From: CAYQIM01 sp964417555 | GTDB lineage: Bacteria; Pseudomonadota; Gammaproteobacteria; Diplorickettsiales; Diplorickettsiaceae | Assembly (NCBI GenBank): GCA_964417555.1 | Contig: CAYQIM010000038.1 | Location: forward strand, 1 to 64,000 | Direction: 5' to 3' | DNA: 64,000 nt | Part shown: positions 44,516 through 52,671 of the stretch, piece after piece | Layout of the letters: each line of letters begins with the position of its first letter | How positions within the stretch are numbered: the stretch's first letter is position 1 | Translations under genes and position numbers: made by a program | The notes under the pieces: model-generated | Told to the model about the DNA's origin: nothing | Databases searched by the model: none | The model's input: only the letters and a program-made list of their open reading frames with translations

Positions 44516-45157
44516 TTAGAAGGGACGTTTGTTTTTGCTTTGTAAAACGAGTTTAGCTTGCAGTTGTTTACTAAAATTATCTGCTACTTTCGCTAAGTCA
44601 CTGGGTCCACCTAGGTCAGAAAGTTGCGTAACAGCCAATTGACTAAATCCGCAAGGATTAATCCCTAAAAAGGGTTTCAGATCCATAGCGATATTAAAGG
44701 CGATGCCATGGTAGCAGTAGCCGCGACGGATGCGCAGGCCAATTGAAGCTATTTTGGCAGCATTGACGTAAACGCCAGGGGCGCCTTGTTTTGTTTGGGC
44801 ATGAATAGAATAATGAGCAAGAAAGTCGATAATTGTTTCTTCAAGTAGTGTAACGAGGGCACGTACATTTAAATCTAGTCGCCGAAGATTAAGTAAAGGA
44901 TAGACAACCAGCTGACCTGGGCCATGATAAGTGACTTGTCCCCCCCTATCTGTTTTTTCAATAGGGATACTACCTGGGTTAATGATATGTTCTAATTTTG
45001 CTGCTTGTCCTAAAGTATAGACAGGGTCGTGTTCAATTAGCCAAATTTCGTCTTTCGTTTCAGCTGAACGATTATCAGTAAATGTGCGCATAGCTTGGCA
45101 TACAGAGCGATGCGCAGCGCGATGTAAAGGTCTTATAATAATTTGATCCGTTTGCAT
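44516..45157 (-). CDS. lipB: Octanoyltransferase
   Basis: Transfers octanoyl from ACP to lipoyl domains. The 213 residues contain EIWLIEHDPVYTLGQAAK, GGQVTYHGPGQLVVYPLL, the lysine-containing GVYVNAAKIASIGLRIRRG and the cysteine of GINPCGFSQL. Start at ATG 45157. Probably one operon with lipA. Confidence 0.95.
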   Translation of the reverse strand: MQTDQIIIRPLHRAAHRSVCQAMRTFTDNRSAETKDEIWLIEHDPVYTLGQAAKLEHIINPGSIPIEKTDRGGQVTYHGPGQLVVYPLLNLRRLDLNVRALVTLLEETIIDFLAHYSIHAQTKQGAPGVYVNAAKIASIGLRIRRGYCYHGIAFNIAMDLKPFLGINPCGFSQLAVTQLSDLGGPSDLAKVADNFSKQLQAKLVLQSKNKRPF

Positions 45158-45203
45158 AAGTCTTAAGAAAAATCAGATTTGGACCCTTATTTCTGTTAAA
45201 ATT

Positions 45204-45348
45204 CTAGGACGCGTCGTTACTAGCACGATGATTATCACAAAGCGTATGTTTCTGTGTTTCGTTATTCATATCTCGAGTATGCTTCGTTACGATACTCGAA
45301 AACATACGCTTTCTGTTTCATTTTCCCGTAAATGACGACACGTCCTAG
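45204..45348. repeat. 145-bp nested palindrome (MITE-like)
   Basis: Outer inverted repeats CTAGGACGCGTCGTTA (45204-45219) and TGACGACACGTCCTAG (45333-45348) match at 14 of 16. Inside, AAAGCGTATGTTT (45239-45251) is the perfect complement of 45300-45312, and TCGAGTAT (45273-45280) of 45292-45299. The whole folds into one long stem with interruptions. It codes for nothing and sits between the divergent lipB and DUF333 genes. No second copy was seen in the window. Confidence 0.75.
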
Positions 45349-45385
45349 TTTGATACCGCTTTTTAAAGTATAGGAAGGGTGTACC

Positions 45386-45634
45386 ATGAAACGACTTTTT
45401 ATTCTAGTTTTTCTTATTTTAGCAGGTGCTTCATACGCTTTGCCCAACCCAGCCTCTGTTTATTGCGAACAGCATGGTGGTAAATTAAAGCTAGAAAATG
45501 AAAAAGGAGGTTGGAAAGGAATATGCATCTTCCCTGATCAGAGTTATTGTGAGGAATGGAGTTATTTTAGAAAGGAGTGTAGGCCAGGGAAATTTTTTAT
45601 CCGCGAAAAGCGTTATTATACACCTACACGATAA
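45386..45634 (+). CDS. DUF333 secreted protein
   Basis: An 82-residue precursor with signal peptide MKRLFILVFLILAGASYA followed by the DUF333 pattern NPASVYCEQHGGKL...GGWKGICIFPDQSYCEEW...ECRPG. Four cysteines can form two disulfides in the periplasm. DUF333 proteins are mostly small putative haemolysin-like lipoproteins in enterics; here there is no lipobox. Function unknown. Confidence 0.82.
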   Translation: MKRLFILVFLILAGASYALPNPASVYCEQHGGKLKLENEKGGWKGICIFPDQSYCEEWSYFRKECRPGKFFIREKRYYTPTR

Positions 45635-45686
45635 CGCAGGTCTTTCTCAAAAAATGCGATGTAAAAGTAATGGAATGAATTAAAAA

Positions 45687-46376
45687 ATGGCAGAGATAAA
45701 AAAGCTGAATTATTTACAAGAAATGGGTATTGATGTCTGGCTTTCACGGCAGGGAGAAAAAATAGTGCAAAAGGGTGAACCTAAGGCATCGATGACGCGT
45801 GAAGAAAGGATTGCCACCCTAAGTTGGGAAGCGCTACGCGCAGAGGTTGGGCGTTGTCAGGCCTGTAATCTTTATAAAACGCGTACTAATCCTGTTTTTG
45901 GTGTGGGTAACCCTAACGCAAATTTGTTAGTTATTGGCGAAGCACCTGGAGCCAATGAGGATAAGCAGGGTGAACCCTTTGTTGGTCGGGGGGGACAATT
46001 ACTAACAAATATGTTGTTATCTATCGGTCTGAAACGAGAAGATATCTATATTGCCAATATTTTAAAATCGCGTCCGCCTAACAATCGCGATCCTACCCCT
46101 GAAGAGGTAAAAGCATGTACCCCCTTCCTTTTAAGGCAAATCAGTTTAATTAAACCTCAATTAATTTTGGCTGTAGGTCGAATAGCCGCACATTTTTTAT
46201 TGGCCAGCAATGCGAGTATGGCGAATTTACGTGGAAATTTATTTCATTATGGGACACAAAAAATTCCTTTGTTAGTGACTTACCATCCGGCGTATCTGCT
46301 TCGTTCACCGCGAGAAAAACGGAAAGCCTGGCAGGATATGCAATGTATAAAAAAACAACTCAATCAAGAGCCATAA
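45687..46376 (+). CDS. Uracil-DNA glycosylase, family 4 type
   Basis: Excises uracil from DNA using an Fe-S-stabilised UDG fold. The 229 residues have cluster cysteines (GRCQACNLYKTR and KACTPF), the catalytic region LVIGEAPGANEDKQGEPFVG and the C-terminal VTYHPAYLLR. An N-terminal extension of about 45 residues is usual in proteobacterial members. Starts 52 bp after the DUF333 gene and overlaps the next by 34 bp. Confidence 0.92.
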   Translation: MAEIKKLNYLQEMGIDVWLSRQGEKIVQKGEPKASMTREERIATLSWEALRAEVGRCQACNLYKTRTNPVFGVGNPNANLLVIGEAPGANEDKQGEPFVGRGGQLLTNMLLSIGLKREDIYIANILKSRPPNNRDPTPEEVKACTPFLLRQISLIKPQLILAVGRIAAHFLLASNASMANLRGNLFHYGTQKIPLLVTYHPAYLLRSPREKRKAWQDMQCIKKQLNQEP

Positions 46377-46909
46377 CCGTAGTAAAAGAATTAGGCTATA
46401 GTTTAATCGATTTGTTATTTACGTTACTCTTATCAGCTATTTTACTCAGCTTAGCCTTTCCTACATATAGACATTTGAGTATTGAAATCCGTTTATTGTC
46501 TTTAACTGAGCGCCTATTGTCAGCCATCAATTATGCACGAAGCGAGGCGATAAAACGTCAAGATATTATTACGCTTTGTAAAAGTAAGGATGGAAAAACT
46601 TGTATAGGGAAATGGCATGATGGATGGATTATTCTTTTTGGTAAAGTTAGAAAAAATTCAGTAGAAAATAACGTGTTACGTGTTTATTCTGCATTAAATG
46701 AAAATGAGTTTTTAGATTGGCATGGTGCTGGTGGGCGGGACTATGTACAATTAAATCCGGATGGTTCTGCTTATGGACATAATGGCAGCTTCGTCGTTTG
46801 TGTTAAGGTGGGATCTAAAAAAACAATGTGGTTAATTAGGGTGAATCCAACAGGCAGGGTAAGAGTTGATAAAGATATAGAACATCGATGGAATTGTAAC
46901 TATTATTAG
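46343..46909 (+). CDS. GspH/FimT-type pseudopilin
   Basis: The 188 residues show a prepilin signal: positively charged leader ending KELG, then YSLIDLLFTLLLSAILLSLA, followed by a periplasmic domain ending NPTGRVRV as in GspH/FimT. Cleavage after Gly would leave Tyr1, and residue 5 is Asp rather than the near-universal Glu. Minor pseudopilins prime type IV pili; FimT can bind DNA in Legionella. ATG has AGGA six bases upstream and overlaps the glycosylase gene by 34 bp, so they are co-transcribed. No other pilus gene is present. Confidence 0.8.
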   Translation: MYKKTTQSRAITVVKELGYSLIDLLFTLLLSAILLSLAFPTYRHLSIEIRLLSLTERLLSAINYARSEAIKRQDIITLCKSKDGKTCIGKWHDGWIILFGKVRKNSVENNVLRVYSALNENEFLDWHGAGGRDYVQLNPDGSAYGHNGSFVVCVKVGSKKTMWLIRVNPTGRVRVDKDIEHRWNCNYY

Positions 46910-47005
46910 CCTCTAAAGCGTCGTCCTGGTGAATAGAGTTTTTATGGTTCTCCCCTTTTTTGTGGGAAACGACGATTACAGCGTTTTAATCAAATTAGTT
47001 TATTT

Positions 47006-47317
47006 ATGAAAAAAATAGTTAGCTTGTTTTTTTTTGTATCTACGAGTGTTTATGCCTATTCCGATTCGCTTGGAGATTTATCCGATAAGCTTATGTTACC
47101 TCTATCGGTATTAACGTCCGCTTTGTATAATATGAGCTTAGCAATAGGAATTGCTCTATTATTTGGTGCGCTTATTCAATATAAAAATTATAGGAATAAT
47201 CCTTCGCAAGTACCTATTAGCCGATTTGTTACTTTACTGGTTTTTGGATTGATTTTGATAGTTTTACCGCTTCTGGCTAAGCTTTCTGCAAGTGCAACTT
47301 TAGTTTCCCGGGTATAG
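47006..47317 (+). CDS. DotE/DotP (IcmC/IcmD)-like inner-membrane protein
   Basis: A 103-residue protein with signal peptide MKKIVSLFFFVSTSVYA and two membrane segments flanking YKNYRNNPSQVPISRF. The loop motif K-x-x-x-NP-x-Q-(V/I)-PIS is what I associate with IcmC/DotE, IcmD/DotP and DotV, small membrane proteins of the Dot/Icm type IVB secretion system. It is separate from any other dot/icm gene in the window. An orphan paralogue or a genuine system component are both possible. The start is 97 bp after the pseudopilin gene. Confidence 0.6.
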   Translation: MKKIVSLFFFVSTSVYAYSDSLGDLSDKLMLPLSVLTSALYNMSLAIGIALLFGALIQYKNYRNNPSQVPISRFVTLLVFGLILIVLPLLAKLSASATLVSRV

Positions 47318-47324
47318 TCGATCA

Positions 47325-47453
47325 AATGATGAGCGATCGCTCAGTTTACGCACCGTCATTCAAGGGTAGATCGCGATGCTGCCCTTGAAAATTTCCATCG
47401 CGATGAGAGGCGCTTAGATTGCAAAATAGCAAGTTCAAGTGTAATGGATATTT
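47325..47453 (-). repeat. Three-hairpin repeat abutting the surE start
   Basis: Reverse-orientation copy lacking its outer right hairpin. Reading plus strand: TTACGCACCGTCATTCAAGG, a central palindrome around GATCGCGATGCTGCCCTTGA, TTTCCATCGCGATGAGAGG, and CAAGTTCAAGTGTAATGGAT. It ends three bases before the surE ATG, making it the 5' leader of surE. Confidence 0.75.
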
Positions 47454-47456
47454 TGA

Positions 47457-48227
47457 ATGAAAATTTTAATTAGTAATGACGATGGTGTGCACGCACCAGG
47501 TATAAGTATTTTAGCTACAGCGCTACGGCAAATTGCAGAGGTTACCGTTGTGGCGCCGGACCGAGATCGTAGTGGTGCCAGTAATTCATTGACATTACAA
47601 CGCCCTTTACGATTGAGGTATTTGGAAGATAAGGTAATTAGTGTGCAAGGAACGCCGACCGATTGCATACATTTAGCTTTAACGGGTTTACTTGATAAAG
47701 ATAGCATGCCCGATCTCGTGGTTTCGGGTATCAATGCCGGTTCTAATTTGGGGAATGATGTTTTTTATTTAGGAACTGTTGCTGCAGCGATGGAAGGTCG
47801 GTTTTTAGGTATCCCAGCGATTGCTTTTTCAATAGCAGGAGGAGAACCTCTTTACTATTCCACAGCTGCTGAAGTAGCTAAGAGATTGGTACAGCTTTTA
47901 CATGAAAAGCCAATACCCACTAAAACTATCTTAAATGTAAACATTCCTGATGTTGCTTTTGAGGATTTAAGGGGATTTACAGTAACCCGATTAGGTACTC
48001 GTCATGCAGCAGAGAGAATGCTGCCAAGCAAAGATCCTCGTGGCCATACGATTTATTGGATAGGGACTTCAGGTAAAGAAGATGATGCCGGAGAAGGAAC
48101 TGATTTTTATGCGATGAGTCAGCAGCAAGTGAGTATTACCCCCTTACAATTAGATTTAACGCATCATTCGGTATCTGATCAACTAGAAAAATGGGTGACG
48201 GGCGTTGTTTATATCGCTCGTACTTGA
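47457..48227 (+). CDS. surE: 5'/3'-nucleotidase SurE
   Basis: Metal-dependent nucleoside-monophosphate phosphatase. The 256 residues begin MKILISNDDGVHAPG with metal ligands Asp8 and Asp9, then VVAPDRDRSGASNSLTL and SGINAGSNLGNDVFYLGTV. The upstream 130 bp is a repeat copy, and the last codons (YIART) plus stop fall inside another copy (48210-48407). In many gammaproteobacteria pcm and nlpD follow; here yqaA and rpoS follow directly. Confidence 0.95.
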   Translation: MKILISNDDGVHAPGISILATALRQIAEVTVVAPDRDRSGASNSLTLQRPLRLRYLEDKVISVQGTPTDCIHLALTGLLDKDSMPDLVVSGINAGSNLGNDVFYLGTVAAAMEGRFLGIPAIAFSIAGGEPLYYSTAAEVAKRLVQLLHEKPIPTKTILNVNIPDVAFEDLRGFTVTRLGTRHAAERMLPSKDPRGHTIYWIGTSGKEDDAGEGTDFYAMSQQQVSITPLQLDLTHHSVSDQLEKWVTGVVYIART

Positions 48228-48407
48228 AGCTGCCAACTTAGCAAATTCAGGGCGAGCGGTATATCCGATTATACGACATGCAAAAGCAAAGCTTATGCAC
48301 CGTCGTTCAAGGGAGAGAAACCGTGGTTCTCCCCTTGAAAGTCCCCATTGCGAAAAGAAGCATTTGAAGTTGCAAGTTCACAACTTCAAATGCAATGGGT
48401 ATATTAA
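48210..48407 (-). repeat. Three-hairpin repeat, full copy between surE and yqaA
   Basis: Complete element, inverted relative to 37536-37735. On the plus strand it reads TATATCGCTCG ... GAGCGGTATA (hairpin 3), a linker, TCAAGGGAGAGAACC-like central palindrome (TTCAAGGGAGAGAAACCGTG with GTTCTCCCCTTGAA), CCCCATTGCG, then TTTGAAGTTG ... CAACTTCAAA (hairpin 1). It contains the surE stop and ends at the base before the yqaA start codon. Confidence 0.85.
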
Positions 48408-48992
48408 ATGAAGATTTTTTCAAAGCTATATGGCAGAGTACTAATTTGGTCGAAGCATAAACATGCGTCTAGGTATTTATTTGCATTAAGCTTTGCAGAA
48501 TCTTCTTTTTTTCCTATTCCGCCTGACGTTATGTTGGCGCCGATGGTGTTAGCACAGCCACACTGTGCGTTGCGTTTTGCTTTATTAACCACAATTGCAT
48601 CGGTGTTAGGTGGTCTTTTTGGATATTGGTTAGGAACAATCGCTTTTGACTGGATCCATCCTTTCATTATCCAATTTGGATATGAAAATACCTATGAACA
48701 AATTAAACAGGGATTTAAGGTCTGGGATTTTTGGATCCTTTTTTTAGCGGGATTTACCCCTCTTCCTTATAAATTATTTACTATTGCCGCTGGAACCTTG
48801 CATGTTGGGTTATTACCCTTTATCTTGGGGTCATTGGTAGGACGTGGCGGACGTTTTTTTCTCGTAGCATTTCTTATTCGATGGAGTGGTGTACATATTG
48901 ATAACTTATTGCGTCGTTATGTTGATCGAATATCTTGGTTTATCCTATTATTAACTATTGTTATATTCGCTTATCTTAAGTTTATGGCTTAG
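48408..48992 (+). CDS. YqaA-family inner-membrane protein (SNARE-associated/VTT)
   Basis: The 194-residue membrane protein has the DedA/VTT pattern: FALSFAESSFFPIPPDVMLA, GGLFGYWLG, FLAGFTPLPYKLFTIAAG and GSLVGRGGRFFLVAFLI. The family takes part in lipid or polyprenyl-phosphate handling; the YqaA branch is uncharacterised. Its ATG directly follows a repeat element, so its ribosome-binding site, if any, would be within that element (AATGGG). Confidence 0.85.
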   Translation: MKIFSKLYGRVLIWSKHKHASRYLFALSFAESSFFPIPPDVMLAPMVLAQPHCALRFALLTTIASVLGGLFGYWLGTIAFDWIHPFIIQFGYENTYEQIKQGFKVWDFWILFLAGFTPLPYKLFTIAAGTLHVGLLPFILGSLVGRGGRFFLVAFLIRWSGVHIDNLLRRYVDRISWFILLLTIVIFAYLKFMA

Positions 48993-49146
48993 GTTTTTAA
49001 AACCGTTGAGCGCTCGTTGTGCAATTTAAAAAATTGAAAGACCCACATTTTTAAATGAGTGTAACTAAATAATAAATTAGATTTAAAAACAAGATTTTTC
49101 ACAAAGAAGTGCTGACTCTTATTTTTAGCTTATAGGGAGATTAACT

Positions 49147-50148
49147 ATGCGTGCGAGAAGGAGTAAGGCAACTAAAGAGGTAACAAAAGAAAAAAATAAG
49201 CCTTCAATGGAAGTTTTTGAAAATAAACCAGAAGAATTTTTAGTCAATAGAGAGTCGGTGGTTGAGAAAGAAGTGGGAACTTCGGTTCCTCATAAATATG
49301 CTAGACGAGAAGAAACCTTAGGTGCAACACAATTATATTTAAATGAAATAGGTTTTTCTCCGCTATTAACCGCTGAAGAAGAAGTCTATTATTCGCGTTT
49401 AATAAGAAAAGGAGATCAAGATGCACGGAAGCGAATGATAGAAAGTAATTTACGGTTAGTAGTAAAAGTCGCACGTCATTATAATAATCGTGGTTTACAG
49501 TTTTTAGATTTGATAGAAGAAGGTAATTTAGGCTTAATGCATGCAGTAGAAAAATTTGATCCAGAAAGAGGGTTTCGTTTTTCTACTTACGCAGTATGGT
49601 GGGTTCGGCAGGCTATCGAGCGTGCTATTATGAATCAAGCTAGAACTGTTCGCTTGCCCATTCATGTCGTTAAAGAACTCAACGTTTATTTACAAGCGGC
49701 TAGAGAGCTTTCACAAAAGCTTGATCATAAACCTACGGCCGATGAAATCGCCAAGTGGTTGGATAGGCCTTTCGAAGAAGTTGAAAGAATGTTAGGTTTA
49801 AATGAGCATATTACATCCGTCGATGCGCCTGCAAGTAGTGAAGCAGATAAGCCTTTATTAGAAACCTTATCCGACAATCGAGAAAATGATCCAGAACATA
49901 TTTTAGAGGATGAAAATTTACGTAAAAGGCTAGAAAATTGGTTAAAGGAATTAACCACTAATCAACGTGAAGTAATTGCAAGACGTTATGGCCTATTAGG
50001 TTGTGACCGTATGACTTTAGAAGAAGTGGGTGAGGTCATTGGCTTAACACGAGAACGGGTTCGCCAAATCCAGGTAGAGGGATTAAAAGCTTTACGTAAG
50101 ATTATGGAAGAACAAGGATTCTCGGCAAGTTTACTGTACGATAATTAA
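49147..50148 (+). CDS. rpoS: RNA polymerase sigma factor RpoS
   Basis: Stationary-phase and stress sigma factor. The 333 residues show regions 1.2 (TQLYLNEIGFSPLLTAEEEV), 2 (RMIESNLRLVVKVARHYNNR; FSTYAVWWVRQAIERAI), 3 and 4 (TLEEVGEVIGLTRERVRQIQ), and match RpoS rather than RpoD by lacking the long region 1.1. ATG has GGGAG seven bases upstream. The 155-bp leader from yqaA carries no obvious terminator, so read-through is possible. In Coxiella and Legionella, RpoS helps form the persistent stage. Confidence 0.96.
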   Translation: MRARRSKATKEVTKEKNKPSMEVFENKPEEFLVNRESVVEKEVGTSVPHKYARREETLGATQLYLNEIGFSPLLTAEEEVYYSRLIRKGDQDARKRMIESNLRLVVKVARHYNNRGLQFLDLIEEGNLGLMHAVEKFDPERGFRFSTYAVWWVRQAIERAIMNQARTVRLPIHVVKELNVYLQAARELSQKLDHKPTADEIAKWLDRPFEEVERMLGLNEHITSVDAPASSEADKPLLETLSDNRENDPEHILEDENLRKRLENWLKELTTNQREVIARRYGLLGCDRMTLEEVGEVIGLTRERVRQIQVEGLKALRKIMEEQGFSASLLYDN

Positions 50149-50168
50149 AAATAACTCATTTAAGAATA

Positions 50169-50732
50169 ATGTTAAAAAAAATAATTAAATTATTATTAAA
50201 GAATTATAAATATAGCTTAACGTATATTGTTTTAATCGTTTTGCTTAATACCTTATTTTCCTATATTCCGTTAACGAATGTATTTGGTTCCGAAGTATCG
50301 CCTATGGATTGGACTGTAGGCGTTGTTTATGTATTGCGTGATTTTGCACAAAGAGAACTTCGCCATAAAGTTATATTTGCCATGTTTATCGGTAGTATTC
50401 TGAGTTATGGTTTAGCGAGTAAAGCAATGGCGATTGCCAGCATGAGTGCATTTCTTATTGCTGAAACGATTGATTGGGCGGTTTATACTTTTACTCGCCG
50501 TCCGCTTTCGCAGCGTATTCTTTGGTCTGCAAGTCTTAGTTCTCCCATCGATAGCGCTGTGTTTTTAGCAATTGTGCATCAATTCAATTGGCTAGGTGTT
50601 ACCATCTTGTCGTTAGCTAAAATAGCCGGTGTGTTCATTGTTTGGTACGTATGGCGTGCTCGTGAAAGAAAAATACCAATGGCAAGTCAAACTTCTTTAG
50701 TCTCAGCAAATCCTTCAGACGCTATGATTTAA
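50169..50732 (+). CDS. VUT-family transporter (possible queuosine precursor uptake)
   Basis: The 187-residue protein has about five membrane segments and the family segment GSEVSPMDWTVGVVYVLRDF then AQRELRHKV, similar to YhhQ, a preQ0/preQ1 importer. It is slightly shorter than YhhQ (221). The substrate of this branch is not proven. Starts 20 bp after rpoS and is probably transcribed with it. The C-terminal 20 residues are polar and unconserved. Confidence 0.78.
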   Translation: MLKKIIKLLLKNYKYSLTYIVLIVLLNTLFSYIPLTNVFGSEVSPMDWTVGVVYVLRDFAQRELRHKVIFAMFIGSILSYGLASKAMAIASMSAFLIAETIDWAVYTFTRRPLSQRILWSASLSSPIDSAVFLAIVHQFNWLGVTILSLAKIAGVFIVWYVWRARERKIPMASQTSLVSANPSDAMI

Positions 50733-50871
50733 TTTTTCAGCGCGATTCATTATTAGTAGCTACTCTATTTATTAAAGTTTAAAAAAAATTATCTATCTAT
50801 TGATCTTATTTTTTCATTTTTTTACTAATGAGTACAATTTATTAATGCTAAAAAAATTAAAAGGAGTAAAA

Positions 50872-51231
50872 ATGTTAAAAAAATTTTTATGTTTGTTGTT
50901 TTTTTCAACCATTAGTCTTTCTGTCTTTGCCGATGATTCTACATTCGATGCTAAGGTTAGGTACCATGCAGACTGTCCTAGCAAAGATTATGCAAAGTGT
51001 GCGCGCGAAAATAATAAAGAAATAATTATAAAAAATATGCATGGAGATAGTAAAATAATCGATCTTAAAAAGGATATTTTTAAGCATGAAAAAGATAATG
51101 AGAAGTTTTTACCTGCTAAGCAAGTTATTACTTGCGAAAATCTCTGGCCAGACGACAATGATTACGCTGATAGATGTTGGAATGATTATTTAGAAGGAGT
51201 ATTAGTTGACCTTTATCTTAGAAAAAATTAA
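50872..51231 (+). CDS. Small secreted protein of unknown function
   Basis: The start at ATG 50872 is fixed by AAGGAG five bases upstream; upstream in-frame starts add 24 residues without conservation. The 119-residue precursor has signal peptide MLKKFLCLLFFSTISLSVFA, then an acidic/lysine-rich mature chain with four cysteines (ADCPSKDYAKC; TCENLWPDDNDYADRCW). No family is recognised. Convergent with bioA, 20 bp apart. Confidence 0.75.
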   Translation: MLKKFLCLLFFSTISLSVFADDSTFDAKVRYHADCPSKDYAKCARENNKEIIIKNMHGDSKIIDLKKDIFKHEKDNEKFLPAKQVITCENLWPDDNDYADRCWNDYLEGVLVDLYLRKN

Positions 51232-51251
51232 TTTACGAAAGTTATTTATCT

Positions 51252-52568
51252 TTATAAGCAATTAATAATTGATCGGATAGTGATATTTTTTAAATTTTCC
51301 AAAATAGAAGTATCAATATTCAAAGGCGGTAACCAATAAATGGTATTACCTAATGGGCGCAGCCATGCGCCCAATTTTACTGCTTCTTGAAATATTCGAT
51401 AACCCATACGTTGATTTTTTTCTTCTTCTGTTAAAGTAAGATCAGCCGCCACTATAGCGCCAATAGCCCGTATATGGGTTAGCTTTCCTGTTTCGTTTGC
51501 AATTTCTTCCATCAATTTTTGCAAAATAGGCTCTTTTTCTTGAACTTGGGTGTAAATATTCTCTTCTTGCAAGACTGTCAAACATGCCAAAGCCACCGCA
51601 GCGGCCAAGGCATTGCCACTGAAGGTATGTGAATGTAGAAAGTTTTTTTCTAACGAATAATCACCATAAAAGAGGCTATAAATTTTAGTATGAGTTAACA
51701 CAGCACTCATAGGCAACCAACCTGATGTTAACCCTTTGCTTAGACAAATGAAATCGGGTTGGATTTGTGCATGTTGACAGGCTAAAGCTAAGCCGGTTCT
51801 ACCTAAGCCCGTCATGATTTCATCGGCAATTAAATAAATACCCTGAGCCTGTGTCCATTTACGTAATCTACGTAAAAAATCTTGGCTATAGATCAACATC
51901 CCTCCTGCCCCTTGGACAATCGGCTCGATGATAATGGCGGCAAGGTTAGAGGCTTGCTGTTCTAATTGTTCTTCAATAGCAGGCCAGTAGTGTGAGCAAT
52001 CCTCCCATAAAGGGTCTGCACGAGAAGTAACATAAGGTATTTTTTTAATAAATTTAGGTTTTATTAGCTGAGATTCATAGGGGTTACGGTATAGGCCAAG
52101 ATCACTTAGCCCTAAAGCCATGAAGGTTTCACCGTGATAGCCGTTTTGTAACGCGGTAAATTGATTACGCGCACAAAAACCTTTAATGCGCTGGGCATGC
52201 AATGCCATTTTCAATGCAATTTCAACAGCAGAAGACCCTTCGCTGGCATAAAACACTTTATCAAGACCAGGAGAAAGAAGCGCTAATTTTTCCGAGAGGT
52301 TAACGATTATTTCATGTGTACTATTTGCAAAAATGACATGTTCGAAGCGATCCAGCTGCGTATAAAGCGCCTTTTTTAAGCGTGGATGGTTATGACCTAA
52401 CGATTTACACCACCAGCTAGAGATGGCATCAATTATCCGATGCCCCCCTTCTAATTCGATAAACGGGCCATAGGCCTTGCTGATAACTAAAGGTGGAAAA
52501 GTGAGATAATCCTTCATTTGCGAGCAAGGATGCCAGTTATGGTTGAGGTCGCGATTGATAAGATTCAT
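51252..52568 (-). CDS. bioA: Adenosylmethionine-8-amino-7-oxononanoate aminotransferase
   Basis: PLP enzyme converting KAPA to DAPA in biotin synthesis using SAM as amino donor. The 438 residues show SSWWCKSLGHNHPRL, YASEGSSAVEIALKMALHA, PIVQGAGGM, IADEIMTGLGRTG and the PLP lysine in FICLSKGLTSG. Transcribed away from bioBFCD, as in E. coli, but a UbiA-family gene now lies between the two. Confidence 0.95.
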   Translation of the reverse strand: MNLINRDLNHNWHPCSQMKDYLTFPPLVISKAYGPFIELEGGHRIIDAISSWWCKSLGHNHPRLKKALYTQLDRFEHVIFANSTHEIIVNLSEKLALLSPGLDKVFYASEGSSAVEIALKMALHAQRIKGFCARNQFTALQNGYHGETFMALGLSDLGLYRNPYESQLIKPKFIKKIPYVTSRADPLWEDCSHYWPAIEEQLEQQASNLAAIIIEPIVQGAGGMLIYSQDFLRRLRKWTQAQGIYLIADEIMTGLGRTGLALACQHAQIQPDFICLSKGLTSGWLPMSAVLTHTKIYSLFYGDYSLEKNFLHSHTFSGNALAAAVALACLTVLQEENIYTQVQEKEPILQKLMEEIANETGKLTHIRAIGAIVAADLTLTEEEKNQRMGYRIFQEAVKLGAWLRPLGNTIYWLPPLNIDTSILENLKNITIRSIINCL

Positions 52569-52671
52569 AAAATAGGATACAAGTAGAATGCTTTAAGAAC
52601 CCTCTTAAAATTGAAGAAAAACTAACACGCTAGGGCAAATAGGACAATAAAATTTTTTAGAGAAAGCTATT

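Noticed and set aside
31785..48407. CRISPR array
   Set aside because: The repeats are palindromic, about 190 bp long and widely separated; there are no regularly spaced short repeats and no cas genes.
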